Assembly (NCBI GenBank): GCA_024278565.1
Contig: JAJRSY010000310.1
Coordinates: 1-10,481, forward strand
Origin: Bacteroidota bacterium
GTDB lineage: Bacteria > Bacteroidota > Bacteroidia > Flavobacteriales > Flavobacteriaceae
Reading direction: 5' to 3'
Length of the DNA stretch: 10,481 nucleotides
This document shows, one piece after another, positions 1 to 8,500 of the stretch. The notes beneath the pieces were generated by a model. That model was given only the letters and a program-made list of their open reading frames with translations. It did not search any database and was not told the DNA's origin. A program made the translations under genes and the position numbers. Position 1 is the stretch's first letter, and the number at the start of each line of letters is the position of its first letter.

Positions 1-1
1 A

Positions 2-118
2 GAACACATTGAGGCATACATTGAAGCATACGGCAAAAACAGCAAACCTTTCAAGTGGAGAAAACGGGAGGTGCGCGGAAGTCAATTGAAAGATAATATA
101 GAAAACTTAAACAATTAG
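2..118 (+). pseudogene. IS630-type transposase, C-terminal end (partial at window edge)
   Basis: An open frame enters from the left edge and ends at TAG 116-118. It reads EHIEAYIEAYGKNSKPFKW followed by RKREVRGSQLKDNIENLNN. The HIEAYIEAYGKNSKPFKW stretch resembles the C-terminus of IS630/Tc1-mariner-superfamily DDE transposases, which cut and paste DNA at TA dinucleotides. Only about 38 residues are visible, so the catalytic DDE residues lie outside the window and intactness cannot be judged. The frame ends a few bases before sulfatase-like coding sequence begins, so the right end of the element must lie at about 119-124. A TA at 123-124 would fit the IS630 target duplication. Family assignment rests on recalled sequence resemblance; the insertion into the sulfatase is inferred from the junction. 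Confidence 0.6.
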
Positions 119-124
119 ACACTA

Positions 125-436
125 GAAAAGAGGTGTTTTATGAGTATTACTGGGAATACGATTTTCCGATGAACCCCTACGGTATTCGGGATGCGAACGG
201 ATAAATACAAATACATCAAATACCATGGTATATGGGACCGTAACGAGCTGTACGATCTACAGAACGACCCAGAGGAAATGTACAATCTTATTGCGGATTC
301 CGACAAACAGGAAATAGCAAAGTCAATGTCTAGCGCAATCTATGATTGGCTTGAAGAGACCAATGGTATGAACATTCCCCTAAAGCGGGCCGTAAAGTAT
401 CGGTTTGGGGACTTTAAGCATAGCAATGAGCATTGA
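125..436 (+). pseudogene. Sulfatase C-terminal remnant, 5'-truncated and frameshifted
   Basis: Two overlapping frames together give a typical sulfatase C-terminus. The first, from about 125, reads RKEVFYEYYWEYDFPM. The second continues PTVFGMRTDKYKYIKYHG, then a YDLQNDPEEMYNLI segment, and stops at TGA 434-436. Removing one A at 172-173 joins them as ...DFPM-T-PTVFG..., so a one-base insertion has broken the frame. The R-T-D-K-Y-K-Y-I and Y-D-L-Q-N-D-P-E-E segments are characteristic of the C-terminal subdomain of formylglycine-dependent sulfatases, secreted enzymes that remove sulfate from polysaccharides. The N-terminal catalytic domain with the C/S-x-P-x-R formylglycine site is absent; IS630 sequence lies there instead. 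An ATG at 191 could start an 81-residue product, but it would lack every catalytic residue. The gene is convergent with the VCBS lipoprotein gene, 7 bases away, suggesting it once belonged to the same glycan locus. Confidence 0.8.
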
Positions 437-446
437 GCGATTGCTA
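421..446. terminator. Candidate bidirectional terminator hairpin at convergent gene ends
   Basis: TAGCAAT (421-427) and ATTGCTA (440-446) form a perfect 7-bp inverted repeat around a 12-base loop. The stem and loop cover the stop codons of both converging genes: TGA 434-436 on the plus strand and TAG, read from 446-444, on the minus strand. On the plus strand the stem is followed by a short T-rich stretch, CTTTTGTCTTTC. The minus-strand side lacks a T-run. The stem is AT-rich and therefore weak, so termination is plausible rather than certain. Confidence 0.4.
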
Positions 447-3400
447 CTTTTGTCTTTCAATGGTCTTACGCTCACCGGCAATTTCAATAAATTGTAAATA
501 ATCATCGTTCTTGCCCACGATAATATAGTTACTGTCCTTTATATTAATGATGGCCATATCTTTTACATCACCATTGGCAAAGAGACCGCTAGTAGAGGAT
601 CTAACAGATGTAAAACCACCTTGGCCATCACCTTTTAAGAAAAGCCCGTTGCTCGCATCGTTTCTGGGGGTCTCAATTTCAGAACCGTGTAAATTTCCTG
701 CAATTGCAATATCCAAAAAAGAATCGTTATCAAAATCATCGACCAGTATTTGGTTGATATTTGAAATTTGCGCTAGATTGGGTAGTTTATGTGCTATGAA
801 CGTACCATTGCTATTCTCCAAATAAATACTTGCAAAAGATTTCACTTGGTAGTGCAGGGAGTTTTCTAGAGACTTCTCAGTATATACATCTTCTAATGTG
901 GCGGTTGAAAAAGAGGCGTAATCTTCAAATTTTTTCTTTATTATCGGTATCTGTTGCGATGAACACTCCCTACCCCTTAATGGGTATTTTTTTCCTCCAT
1001 TAAAATAACTCAAAACAATATCGTTAGTGTTGTTACCATCAAAATCACTCGAATAAATATCAAATGTCTCTTTTTCGTTGGCCTTGTATTTATAGTTAAG
1101 GCCTAAATTACCAACGACATAGTCTATATCCCCATCCTTGTCAAAATCTCCTTCTTTGATACTGAACCACCAGCCAGCCGTATCATCAAGGCCTACATCT
1201 TCTGTGGTGTTTTCAAAAGAACCTTTGTTGTTTTTAAGAACGGTAATGGGCATCCATTCCCCCACCAAGATCAAATCTGCCCACCCGTCATTATCATAAT
1301 CAGACCAAGTAGCATCGGTAACCATGCCTAATTTATTCAGCGATGGTGCTATTTTATTAGTGACATCAATAAATTTTGGCATACCTGAATCACTAACGTT
1401 TTCGAGAATATAGCTATTTGTGGGTAGGGGGTAATTGCCCGGTACCAACCGACCACCGACGAAAAGATCTAAATCGCCATCTTTGTCAAAATCAAAACTA
1501 TGTACCCTAGAGCCACTTGTGATCATTTTAGGCAATGCTGTGGTAGTTTTGATGAAATTGCCGCTGCCATCATTTACATACAGTCTATCTTGTAGCATTA
1601 CCGAACTGGGTTCAAATTCATTGCCACCACTTACTATATAAATATCATTGTCGCCATCATTGTCGGCATCGAATATATGGATGCCCATATCTTCATGGCC
1701 GCTATCTTTTGAAATAGCTTCAATGTTCTGTTTTTCAAACCCTTTTTCGGTTTGAAAATAAATGGCGGTCGTGTTTTGTGAAGCTCCACCAATAATAAAG
1801 TCATCGGCACTATCACCGTTCAGGTCACCAACTGCTATTGAAGGTCCCAGTCTGGATGTTTGGTGGGGCAATAGTACCTCTTTAGCAAAGTCGTTGTAAT
1901 AATTCTCTATATGTTTATGCTTTACAAGAATAGCGGTGTCTTTCTCTGTTCTAAATAATTTTTTGTTCTCTGAGTTGAGGGTGGTGATGGAAGAGTCGGC
2001 ACTATTATGATCGAGCGTTAAAATTTGGTTTCCATTTAGGTTGGTCAATGTTTGTTCTTTGCCATCGGGCCATTTTATTGTTAACGAATCTATCTTTTGA
2101 GCTTTTCCCAATCCAAAATGAAATTGGGGAGCTACAGAGGATTGAAACCCTCTTGATAAGGTCATTTCTTGAAACTGTTTCATTCCGTTTGCCTTGAGAA
2201 GGACTTTTACACCAATTCCAAAAGGGTTTTTTTCTGGCCCATTGAGCCTTAACGTGATATGGTTATTATCGGTTGCACTGGTATTTTCAAAAACGGTCGC
2301 ATGGTCATCTATATTATTACTGACGATTTCCAGATCACCATCATTGTCTAGATCTACATAGACACTACCGTTGGAAAACCCTTTAAATTCAATACCCCAG
2401 TCTTTATTCATTTTTGTGAAAGTCAGATCACTATTATTTCTGAAGACAAAATTATCTATTCTTTCTGATGGTATTGCCAAACTCTTTGATAGTAAGCTGT
2501 CTTTTTTGCTCTCGGATTTCTCCAATTCTCCAAAGTAATCTTTGTTGTTAATTTCTCTACGGGTACCATTTGAGATAAAAATATCTTTCCAACCGTCATT
2601 ATCCAAGTCCATTATTAGCGGCCCCCAGCTCCAATCGGTTGAAGATATGCCGGCCAGTCTTGATATATTGCTGAAGTCTGGCAGTGAATCATTCACCAAA
2701 CCATTGTTCAGTTGTAGACTGTTTTGCATATATTGATAATGAAATCCTGAATTTACGGTACTCCAGAATAGGGCAGGATCCATACTGGCCATATTGGCCT
2801 TAGCCCTTCTGTTATCTTCTGCGGTCATATCAACTTGAAGGATATCTAATAATTGGTCGTTATTTACGTCAGCAATATCAACCCCCATACCGTAAAACGA
2901 AGTGTTTTTAGTAACTGCTTTAGAGTGTTCTGAAAATGTACCGTTCTTATTGTTTATGTAAAAAAGGTCAGGCGTGCTAAAATCATTGGAAACATAAATA
3001 TCTGGCCAACCGTCTTGGTTTATGTCACCTATCGTGGCACTTAACGAAAGACCAAAAGATCGTAAGCCGGCATCATTGGTGACATCTGCAAAAGTACCAT
3101 CATCATTTCTAAAGAGTTTGTCGGTCTCTACGTCTTTTACAAGATTTTTTTTGAAAGCATAGTATTGGTTCGGGGCATCGAACGGGGTAGGGGGGTAATT
3201 TGCCAAATACATATCAAGATCCCCATCGAGGTCATAGTCAAAAAAAGTGGCTTGTACGCTGTTTCCATTATCGTCCAATCCATATTCACTTGCTTTTTCT
3301 GTAAAGGTATTGTCGCCGTTATTTATGAAGAGCTGGTTTTGTTTCGGGCCAAACTTTCCGCCTACCGAGCAGTAAATGTCTAAGTAGCCATCACTGTTGA

Positions 3401-3770
3401 CATCTACCATGGTAACACCTGTGTACCATCTGTCATCTCCGGAAACACCTGATTTTATAGTAATATCCTCGAATTCAAGATTGCCCTTATTTAGATAAAG
3501 TTTATTGGAGACCATATTGCCCGTAAAGAAAAGATCGATCAGCCCATCGTTGTTTATGTCTCCGGCAGAGATTCCCCCGCCCATATAAATATAGCCGTAG
3601 GTGAAGTAATTTAGCGAGTCGTTTTCGGTTAGGGTATTGATAAAGTCTATGCCTGTATTCTTATTACTTAATTGGTTGAATATTTTTTTTACTGAAGTGT
3701 CGTCCTTGTTTTTTTTATCACATGACAGTAACCCTATAGTCAAAAGTGTGGTAAAAAGTATTTTTTTCAT
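444..3770 (-). CDS. VCBS/FG-GAP repeat lipoprotein with ASPIC/UnbV domain (1108 aa)
   Basis: This is a large exported lipoprotein. Residues 1-17 form a type II signal peptide with lipobox LLSC and acylated Cys17; the ATG at 3770 is the only start that supplies it. At least fourteen DxDxDGxxD-like calcium loops can be read, beginning near residues 71, 123, 178, 249, 301, 388, 473, 649, 701, 760, 824, 875, 909 and 1012. These mark FG-GAP/VCBS blades that should fold as two beta-propeller-like halves. Between them, at about 518-576, lies an ASPIC/UnbV domain (GIGVKV ... LSRGFQSS ... FHFGLG ... IKWPDG). No catalytic motif is visible. Such proteins are common beside SusC/SusD pairs in marine Bacteroidota and are sometimes mislabelled as RNA-binding. 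Glycan or matrix binding at the cell surface is inference. The gene lies downstream of susD on the same strand but beyond a strong terminator, so it probably has its own promoter. Length and domain order look intact. Confidence 0.93.
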   Translation of the reverse strand: MKKILFTTLLTIGLLSCDKKNKDDTSVKKIFNQLSNKNTGIDFINTLTENDSLNYFTYGYIYMGGGISAGDINNDGLIDLFFTGNMVSNKLYLNKGNLEFEDITIKSGVSGDDRWYTGVTMVDVNSDGYLDIYCSVGGKFGPKQNQLFINNGDNTFTEKASEYGLDDNGNSVQATFFDYDLDGDLDMYLANYPPTPFDAPNQYYAFKKNLVKDVETDKLFRNDDGTFADVTNDAGLRSFGLSLSATIGDINQDGWPDIYVSNDFSTPDLFYINNKNGTFSEHSKAVTKNTSFYGMGVDIADVNNDQLLDILQVDMTAEDNRRAKANMASMDPALFWSTVNSGFHYQYMQNSLQLNNGLVNDSLPDFSNISRLAGISSTDWSWGPLIMDLDNDGWKDIFISNGTRREINNKDYFGELEKSESKKDSLLSKSLAIPSERIDNFVFRNNSDLTFTKMNKDWGIEFKGFSNGSVYVDLDNDGDLEIVSNNIDDHATVFENTSATDNNHITLRLNGPEKNPFGIGVKVLLKANGMKQFQEMTLSRGFQSSVAPQFHFGLGKAQKIDSLTIKWPDGKEQTLTNLNGNQILTLDHNSADSSITTLNSENKKLFRTEKDTAILVKHKHIENYYNDFAKEVLLPHQTSRLGPSIAVGDLNGDSADDFIIGGASQNTTAIYFQTEKGFEKQNIEAISKDSGHEDMGIHIFDADNDGDNDIYIVSGGNEFEPSSVMLQDRLYVNDGSGNFIKTTTALPKMITSGSRVHSFDFDKDGDLDLFVGGRLVPGNYPLPTNSYILENVSDSGMPKFIDVTNKIAPSLNKLGMVTDATWSDYDNDGWADLILVGEWMPITVLKNNKGSFENTTEDVGLDDTAGWWFSIKEGDFDKDGDIDYVVGNLGLNYKYKANEKETFDIYSSDFDGNNTNDIVLSYFNGGKKYPLRGRECSSQQIPIIKKKFEDYASFSTATLEDVYTEKSLENSLHYQVKSFASIYLENSNGTFIAHKLPNLAQISNINQILVDDFDNDSFLDIAIAGNLHGSEIETPRNDASNGLFLKGDGQGGFTSVRSSTSGLFANGDVKDMAIINIKDSNYIIVGKNDDYLQFIEIAGERKTIERQK

Positions 3771-3783
3771 TACAATTGTTTGT

Positions 3784-3818
3784 CAAAGTAAAAATATGAA
3801 CTGTAAAATTAAAACAAA
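3784..3818 (-). promoter_or_regulatory. Weak candidate promoter for the VCBS lipoprotein gene
   Basis: On the minus strand, TTACTTTG (3791-3784) matches seven of eight positions of the Bacteroidota -7 element TAnnTTTG. A TTTG (3818-3815) lies 23 bases upstream, at the long end of the usual spacing to the -33 element. The implied leader before the ATG at 3770 would be only about 8 bases. The -33 candidate overlaps the T-tract of the susD terminator. The call rests on consensus matching plus the need for a promoter downstream of that terminator. Confidence 0.25.
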
Positions 3819-3847
3819 AAAACAGGGCATTTTTAATACCCTGTTTT
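3811..3847 (-). terminator. Intrinsic terminator of the susC-susD transcript
   Basis: AAAACAGGG (3819-3827) pairs perfectly with CCCTGTTTT (3839-3847), and ATT/AAT may add inner pairs. Read on the minus strand, the hairpin is followed by a T-rich tract (TTTTTTTGTTTT, into 3811), the classic rho-independent layout. It begins 28 bases after the SusD stop codon. The plus-strand side is also followed by TTTTAATTTT-like sequence, so the hairpin could work in both directions. Confidence 0.8.
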
Positions 3848-3874
3848 AATTTTATATCAATAAAATTAAGTGTT

Positions 3875-5554
3875 TTACCAATTTGGGTTTTGAGTCAATA
3901 CACCACCACTTTGATCTATTGCACCAATTGGAATGGGAAAAAAATAATGTTTAGCCATAAATGGTTTTGCTTTCGCTGCAAAGTTGGGAATAGTTCTTGC
4001 TTCATTTATAAAATAAGCATTCATTATTTGTTCTCCATTGCCCCACCTTCTGATGTCGAACAAACGCTGGCCTTCCATACCTAATTCTATACGACGCTCC
4101 ATACGCACAGCCATTCTGGCCATAGTTTGATCTGTAAAAGCAGTATAAGGTTCAATACTATAATTAGCAGCATCTGCGTTACCCGTTTCATCTTTTACAT
4201 AGGTCATGTTTTTTGCTCTATTTCTAACCTGGTTAACATAACCTAGGGCCGTGGCAATATCTCCAGTTTCAACAGCAGCTTCCGCAGCCATTAACAAGAC
4301 ATCGGCATACCTCATCAAGTTATAATTGATACCTGAATGTTGTTGCCCCCAGGCACCGGTACCGGCATTCGCATCTTCACCCTTTTGGTACACATTTTTC
4401 TTAGGGGAATAAGGCCCTGAAATATCATCGAATCCGGCACGGATCCAACTTTTACCAGGATGGGGGTCCCAGCCATTATAGTCAATACCTCTACGACCAA
4501 CGGTATAGTCCAATCTAGGGTCCAAAGTACCTGCATGGAGCGTAAAAGGATCTTCACTGTTAACACCATAATCATTTACGACATCAGTTTGATTAAACGT
4601 GCCCAATAAAGGTAGGCCTCCAGTAGTTTGAAATGCATTTACCAAATCTTGACTTGGTTGGTAAAAACCACAACACCATTCATTTGGTCCGCCAAAGTTT
4701 AGTACACCCCCAACATTGCCGTTAGGGTACCTCACTCCGGTTACATCAAATTGAATGGCAAAGACCGACTCAGACCCATTCTCACCGGCTAAACTAAAAT
4801 TATGTACATACTCGGGCAATAAAGCATATACACCTGAATTAATTACGGCATTTAAATTGGTCAGGGCATCTGCCCATTTACTCTGATACAACTGTGCTTT
4901 ACCTAAAAATGCCGTAGCACCCCAAGAATTTATTCGACCTGCATCTTCTTGTGTTTCCGGCAAATTATCCTTAGCGAACATAAAATCAGCTTCAATTTGA
5001 GCCCACACATCACCTGTATTGGGTTGGTTGAACTCTAAAGCCGCAAAGTTCTCTTCAGAAATATAAGCTACATAACCAAAAATCTTTTGCAGTTCAAAAT
5101 AGTAAAATCCCCTTAAAAATCTCGCCTCGGCAAGTTGGGGCTTAAATGTCTCTGCCCCACCTTCAATAGTACCAATAACATCGAGAACAGCAGTAGCTCT
5201 ATTCATACCAGCATATAGAGCCCTCCACTTACCGGCCAAATAACTACTACCTGAATTCCAATCATGAACTTCCAATAAAAACAGTGCTTGTTGATCACCG
5301 TCCGTACTTCCCTTGTGGGCATCATCGGAAACAGCATCCATCCACCAATTATCTCCTGTTGACACCCAGTTGCTAGCAACACTGAACTGACCATCCAAGG
5401 CGCTGTAAGCCGCTGTTAAAGCAAAATTCACACCTCCTTCATTTTGTAAAGCAGATGGGTTTAGTGAACCTATCTCCACCGTTTCAGAAAACTCTTCGCT
5501 ACATGCCAATAAAACACCTGTTAGCATTAACAGTATTATTATTTTATTTTTCAT
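3875..5554 (-). CDS. SusD/RagB-family glycan-binding lipoprotein (559 aa)
   Basis: This is the surface-exposed partner that closes over a SusC transporter like a lid and captures oligosaccharides. The signal peptide ends in lipobox LLAC with acylated Cys18, followed by SEEFSE, a typical outer-membrane export signal region. Family hallmarks include the TPR-like helix AEARFLRGFYYFELQKIFG (142-160), NYNLMRYADVLLMAAEAA (410-427), a helix with RRIELGMEGQRLFDIRRWG (487-505), and the C-terminal FFPIP...LTQNPNW ending. Length fits the family. The ATG at 5554 is supported by the signal peptide; no Shine-Dalgarno sequence is seen, as is usual in this phylum. The gene starts 26 bases after the SusC stop, so the two are surely co-transcribed. 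Adjacent cysteines occur at 294-295 (EWCCGF), unusual for a secreted protein and possibly a vicinal disulfide. The substrate cannot be read from the sequence; the sulfatase remnant hints at a sulfated polysaccharide. Confidence 0.96.
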   Translation of the reverse strand: MKNKIIILLMLTGVLLACSEEFSETVEIGSLNPSALQNEGGVNFALTAAYSALDGQFSVASNWVSTGDNWWMDAVSDDAHKGSTDGDQQALFLLEVHDWNSGSSYLAGKWRALYAGMNRATAVLDVIGTIEGGAETFKPQLAEARFLRGFYYFELQKIFGYVAYISEENFAALEFNQPNTGDVWAQIEADFMFAKDNLPETQEDAGRINSWGATAFLGKAQLYQSKWADALTNLNAVINSGVYALLPEYVHNFSLAGENGSESVFAIQFDVTGVRYPNGNVGGVLNFGGPNEWCCGFYQPSQDLVNAFQTTGGLPLLGTFNQTDVVNDYGVNSEDPFTLHAGTLDPRLDYTVGRRGIDYNGWDPHPGKSWIRAGFDDISGPYSPKKNVYQKGEDANAGTGAWGQQHSGINYNLMRYADVLLMAAEAAVETGDIATALGYVNQVRNRAKNMTYVKDETGNADAANYSIEPYTAFTDQTMARMAVRMERRIELGMEGQRLFDIRRWGNGEQIMNAYFINEARTIPNFAAKAKPFMAKHYFFPIPIGAIDQSGGVLTQNPNW

Positions 5555-5580
5555 TGTATATTAATTTAAAAATTTATTAT

Positions 5581-8500
5581 TTAAAATTTAATGCTTAAGC
5601 CAATTGTATATATTTTAGCAATCGGAAATGTTCGACGGTCAATTCCCATGTTTAAATTAGGACTACTTTGCGAGTTTTGATCGGGAACAAAAGGTAGAAT
5701 TTCAGGATCCAATCCTTCATAACCCGTTATTGTAAATAAGTTGGTGCCTTGTACATATATTCTAAAACTATCCATTTTTAATTTACCTGAAATGTTTTCA
5801 GCAAAATTATATCCTATTTGTAAATTTTTCAATCTAAAATAAGAACCATCTTCAATAAAATAAGAATTCGAATTTATTTCATTACCATGTAATGAGCCAC
5901 TTAAAGCAGGTAATATTGCATCGGTATTGTCCGGTCTCCAAGAATCCAACACTCTTGTGCTTCTGTTGTTATCAACAAAAAGAGGGAAATCAGTAAAGAT
6001 TTTATTGTGGTTATAGATATCATTTCCTTGCGAACCGGTAAAAAACATTGAAACATCAAATCCTTTATAAGCTCCATTCAAATTTAAGCCATACGTAAAG
6101 TCAGGGTGTGGCGAACCTATTTTAGTTCTGTCATCATCATCTACGGTACCGTCACCATTGATATCTTTATACACCCATCTGCCATCAGCATCAAACCCAT
6201 CGATAACACGCCCGAAAAAGTAAGACATTGGCTCTCCTTCTTCAGTTCTGGTATAACTTCCGGCCCAACTGGTAATATCGCTGCCAGCACGTGGTGTTCC
6301 GTTAATCAATGAGACAACTTCATTTCTATAATGTGATATATTGGCATTAATGGAATACGTGAAATCTCCATCTGTAGTAGAACTAAAGCCCAGCTCAAAA
6401 TCTATACCTGTATTCTTAACGTTACCTATATTTACAAAAGGGGCGGATGCATCTGGCGCTGTTGTACTTATTAGCTGATTATCACGTACAATTAAACCTT
6501 CGGTGCTAATATTCCATACTTCTAAAGAAGTTGTCAATCTATTATCAAACATTCCAGCTTCTATACCAAAATTGGTGGTTTCACTAATTTCCCATTTTAA
6601 ATCTGGATTACCTATTTGACCTAAAATTGCCCCTGAGGTAATAGATCCTGGGTTAAAAACATAATCTGCATAATCTAGGTTAAATTCAAATAAAGATAAA
6701 GTTGGGTTGTTTACGGGCAGATCTTGATTGCCCAATTGGCCCCAAGACCCTTTTAACTTCAATCTGTTGACCAATGCATCTTGAGGATAAAAATCTTCGT
6801 TACTTATCACCCAACCCGCGCTAAACGATGGAAAAACACCTGTTTTATTACCCTCGGCAAACCTTGAGGATTTATCATTTCTTATTGTAGCTGTCACAAA
6901 ATATTTTTGTGCGAAGTTATAATCCACTGAACCAAAAACAGAGAACAATGTATTCTCGTTTTCTCTAGTAAAATCATTGCCTACTTCTCCAAAACCATTG
7001 CCTACTGCATAAAAATCGGGAGATTCGTTAAAGAAATCAGATTGAGAAAACCTTTCTTCCCTATTATTGTTTCTAAGAGCTTCAATACCAAAGATAGCGT
7101 TAACGCTATGTTCTCCAAAAACTTTATTGTAATTGATTGTATTCGTCCAAGTCCAAGAAAAATTGTTCCGTGTTGTTGCTTCCAAAGAATTAACCGCAAT
7201 TGGCTCTGAATGTTCTGGACTTAAAGCTATAAAATTTCTGGTATTTTGGTTCATCATGCTTCCGGCAAGGGTGGTTTTAGCGGTTAAACCATCCATCAGT
7301 TCATATGATAAATAAACATCTCCAAAAATCCGCAGTCTTTTATCAAAATCATTTTGATCTCTATTCAAAGTGGCAACGGGGTTTTGTGCCACTGATAAAC
7401 CATTTGAGTTGGAGTAGGCACCTGCAAAATCGCCAGCTTCATCATAAACCGGAATTAAAGGATTCATTCTTATCGCAAGCTCTCCTGCAGCACCTTGATT
7501 TCCACTATACTTTGAAACCGATACATTTAAATGTTGCCCTATTTTGAGTTTTTTGTTAAATGCTCTAAATTCATTGTTGATTTGAATATTTGCTCTTTGA
7601 AACCCATTAAATTCTAATACGGCATCTCTATTTAAAAGCCCTAAAGATAAATAAGACCTACTATTCTCATCACCACTTGCCAACGATAAAGAAATATTTG
7701 TAGTTGGGGCAGCACGTGTGATCTCATCAAACCAATTGGTTCCATTAGGGTTTACCCTTACACTAGGTACTCCCGTTCCTCTTAAAAAGTCTGGCACAAC
7801 TGGTGTAGCACCATTTCCAAACTGAACATGATCGTTTGGAACCCCATCATTGGCATAACCTTCCCAACGTATTTCCCCAAGTTGTTGAGGGTTCAATAAG
7901 TCCGGTGTATTAGCCACAATAGAAATTCCTGCATAAATATCTAAAGAAAGTTGTGACTTGCCCATATTATAGCCACCGCTTTTGGTAGTTACAATGATAA
8001 CCCCATTTGCGGCCCTAGCCCCATAAATAGCAGCAGCACCGTCTTTTAACACGTTCATTTGCTGAATATCGGTAGGGTTTATACTGCTAAAAATACCTCC
8101 ATCTGTAGTTTGGACCCCATCAATAATAAACAATGGACCTGTATTGTTAACCGTACCTAAACCACGGATATTTATTGTAGGTGCATCACCGGGTTTTGAA
8201 TTTGTAAGTACGGTAACACCTGTAACCCTACCTTGCAATGCCTCAGCGGCATTTACAAAAGGAACTTTCATGGCTTCATTTACATCTACGGAGGCAATTG
8301 AACCTGTAATATCACCTCTTGTCTGTGTGGTATACCCAACAACAATCACCTCGTCAAGTGCCGCAGCATCTTCAACCATTGTGGCGTTGATGGTTGCATT
8401 GCCATTGACCGCAATCTCTTGGGCAACGAAACCGATGTAGCTGAATACCAAGGTAGCTTCACCTTCTACATTAATAGTGTAGTTACCGTCAAAATCAGTT

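Noticed and set aside
191..436. 81-residue protein from ATG 191 as an independent small gene
   Set aside because: It is colinear with the sulfatase C-terminus and continuous with upstream sulfatase sequence after removal of one base, so it is a remnant.
444..3770. Repeated GAT/GAC-rich calcium loops as a CRISPR-like or DNA-level repeat array
   Set aside because: The periodicity is at protein level (DxDxDG), with divergent nucleotides and irregular spacing. There are no identical direct repeats with unique spacers.
5555..5580. Promoter between susC and susD
   Set aside because: The 26-base gap is all A/T or nearly so, with no TTTG element. Co-transcription explains it.
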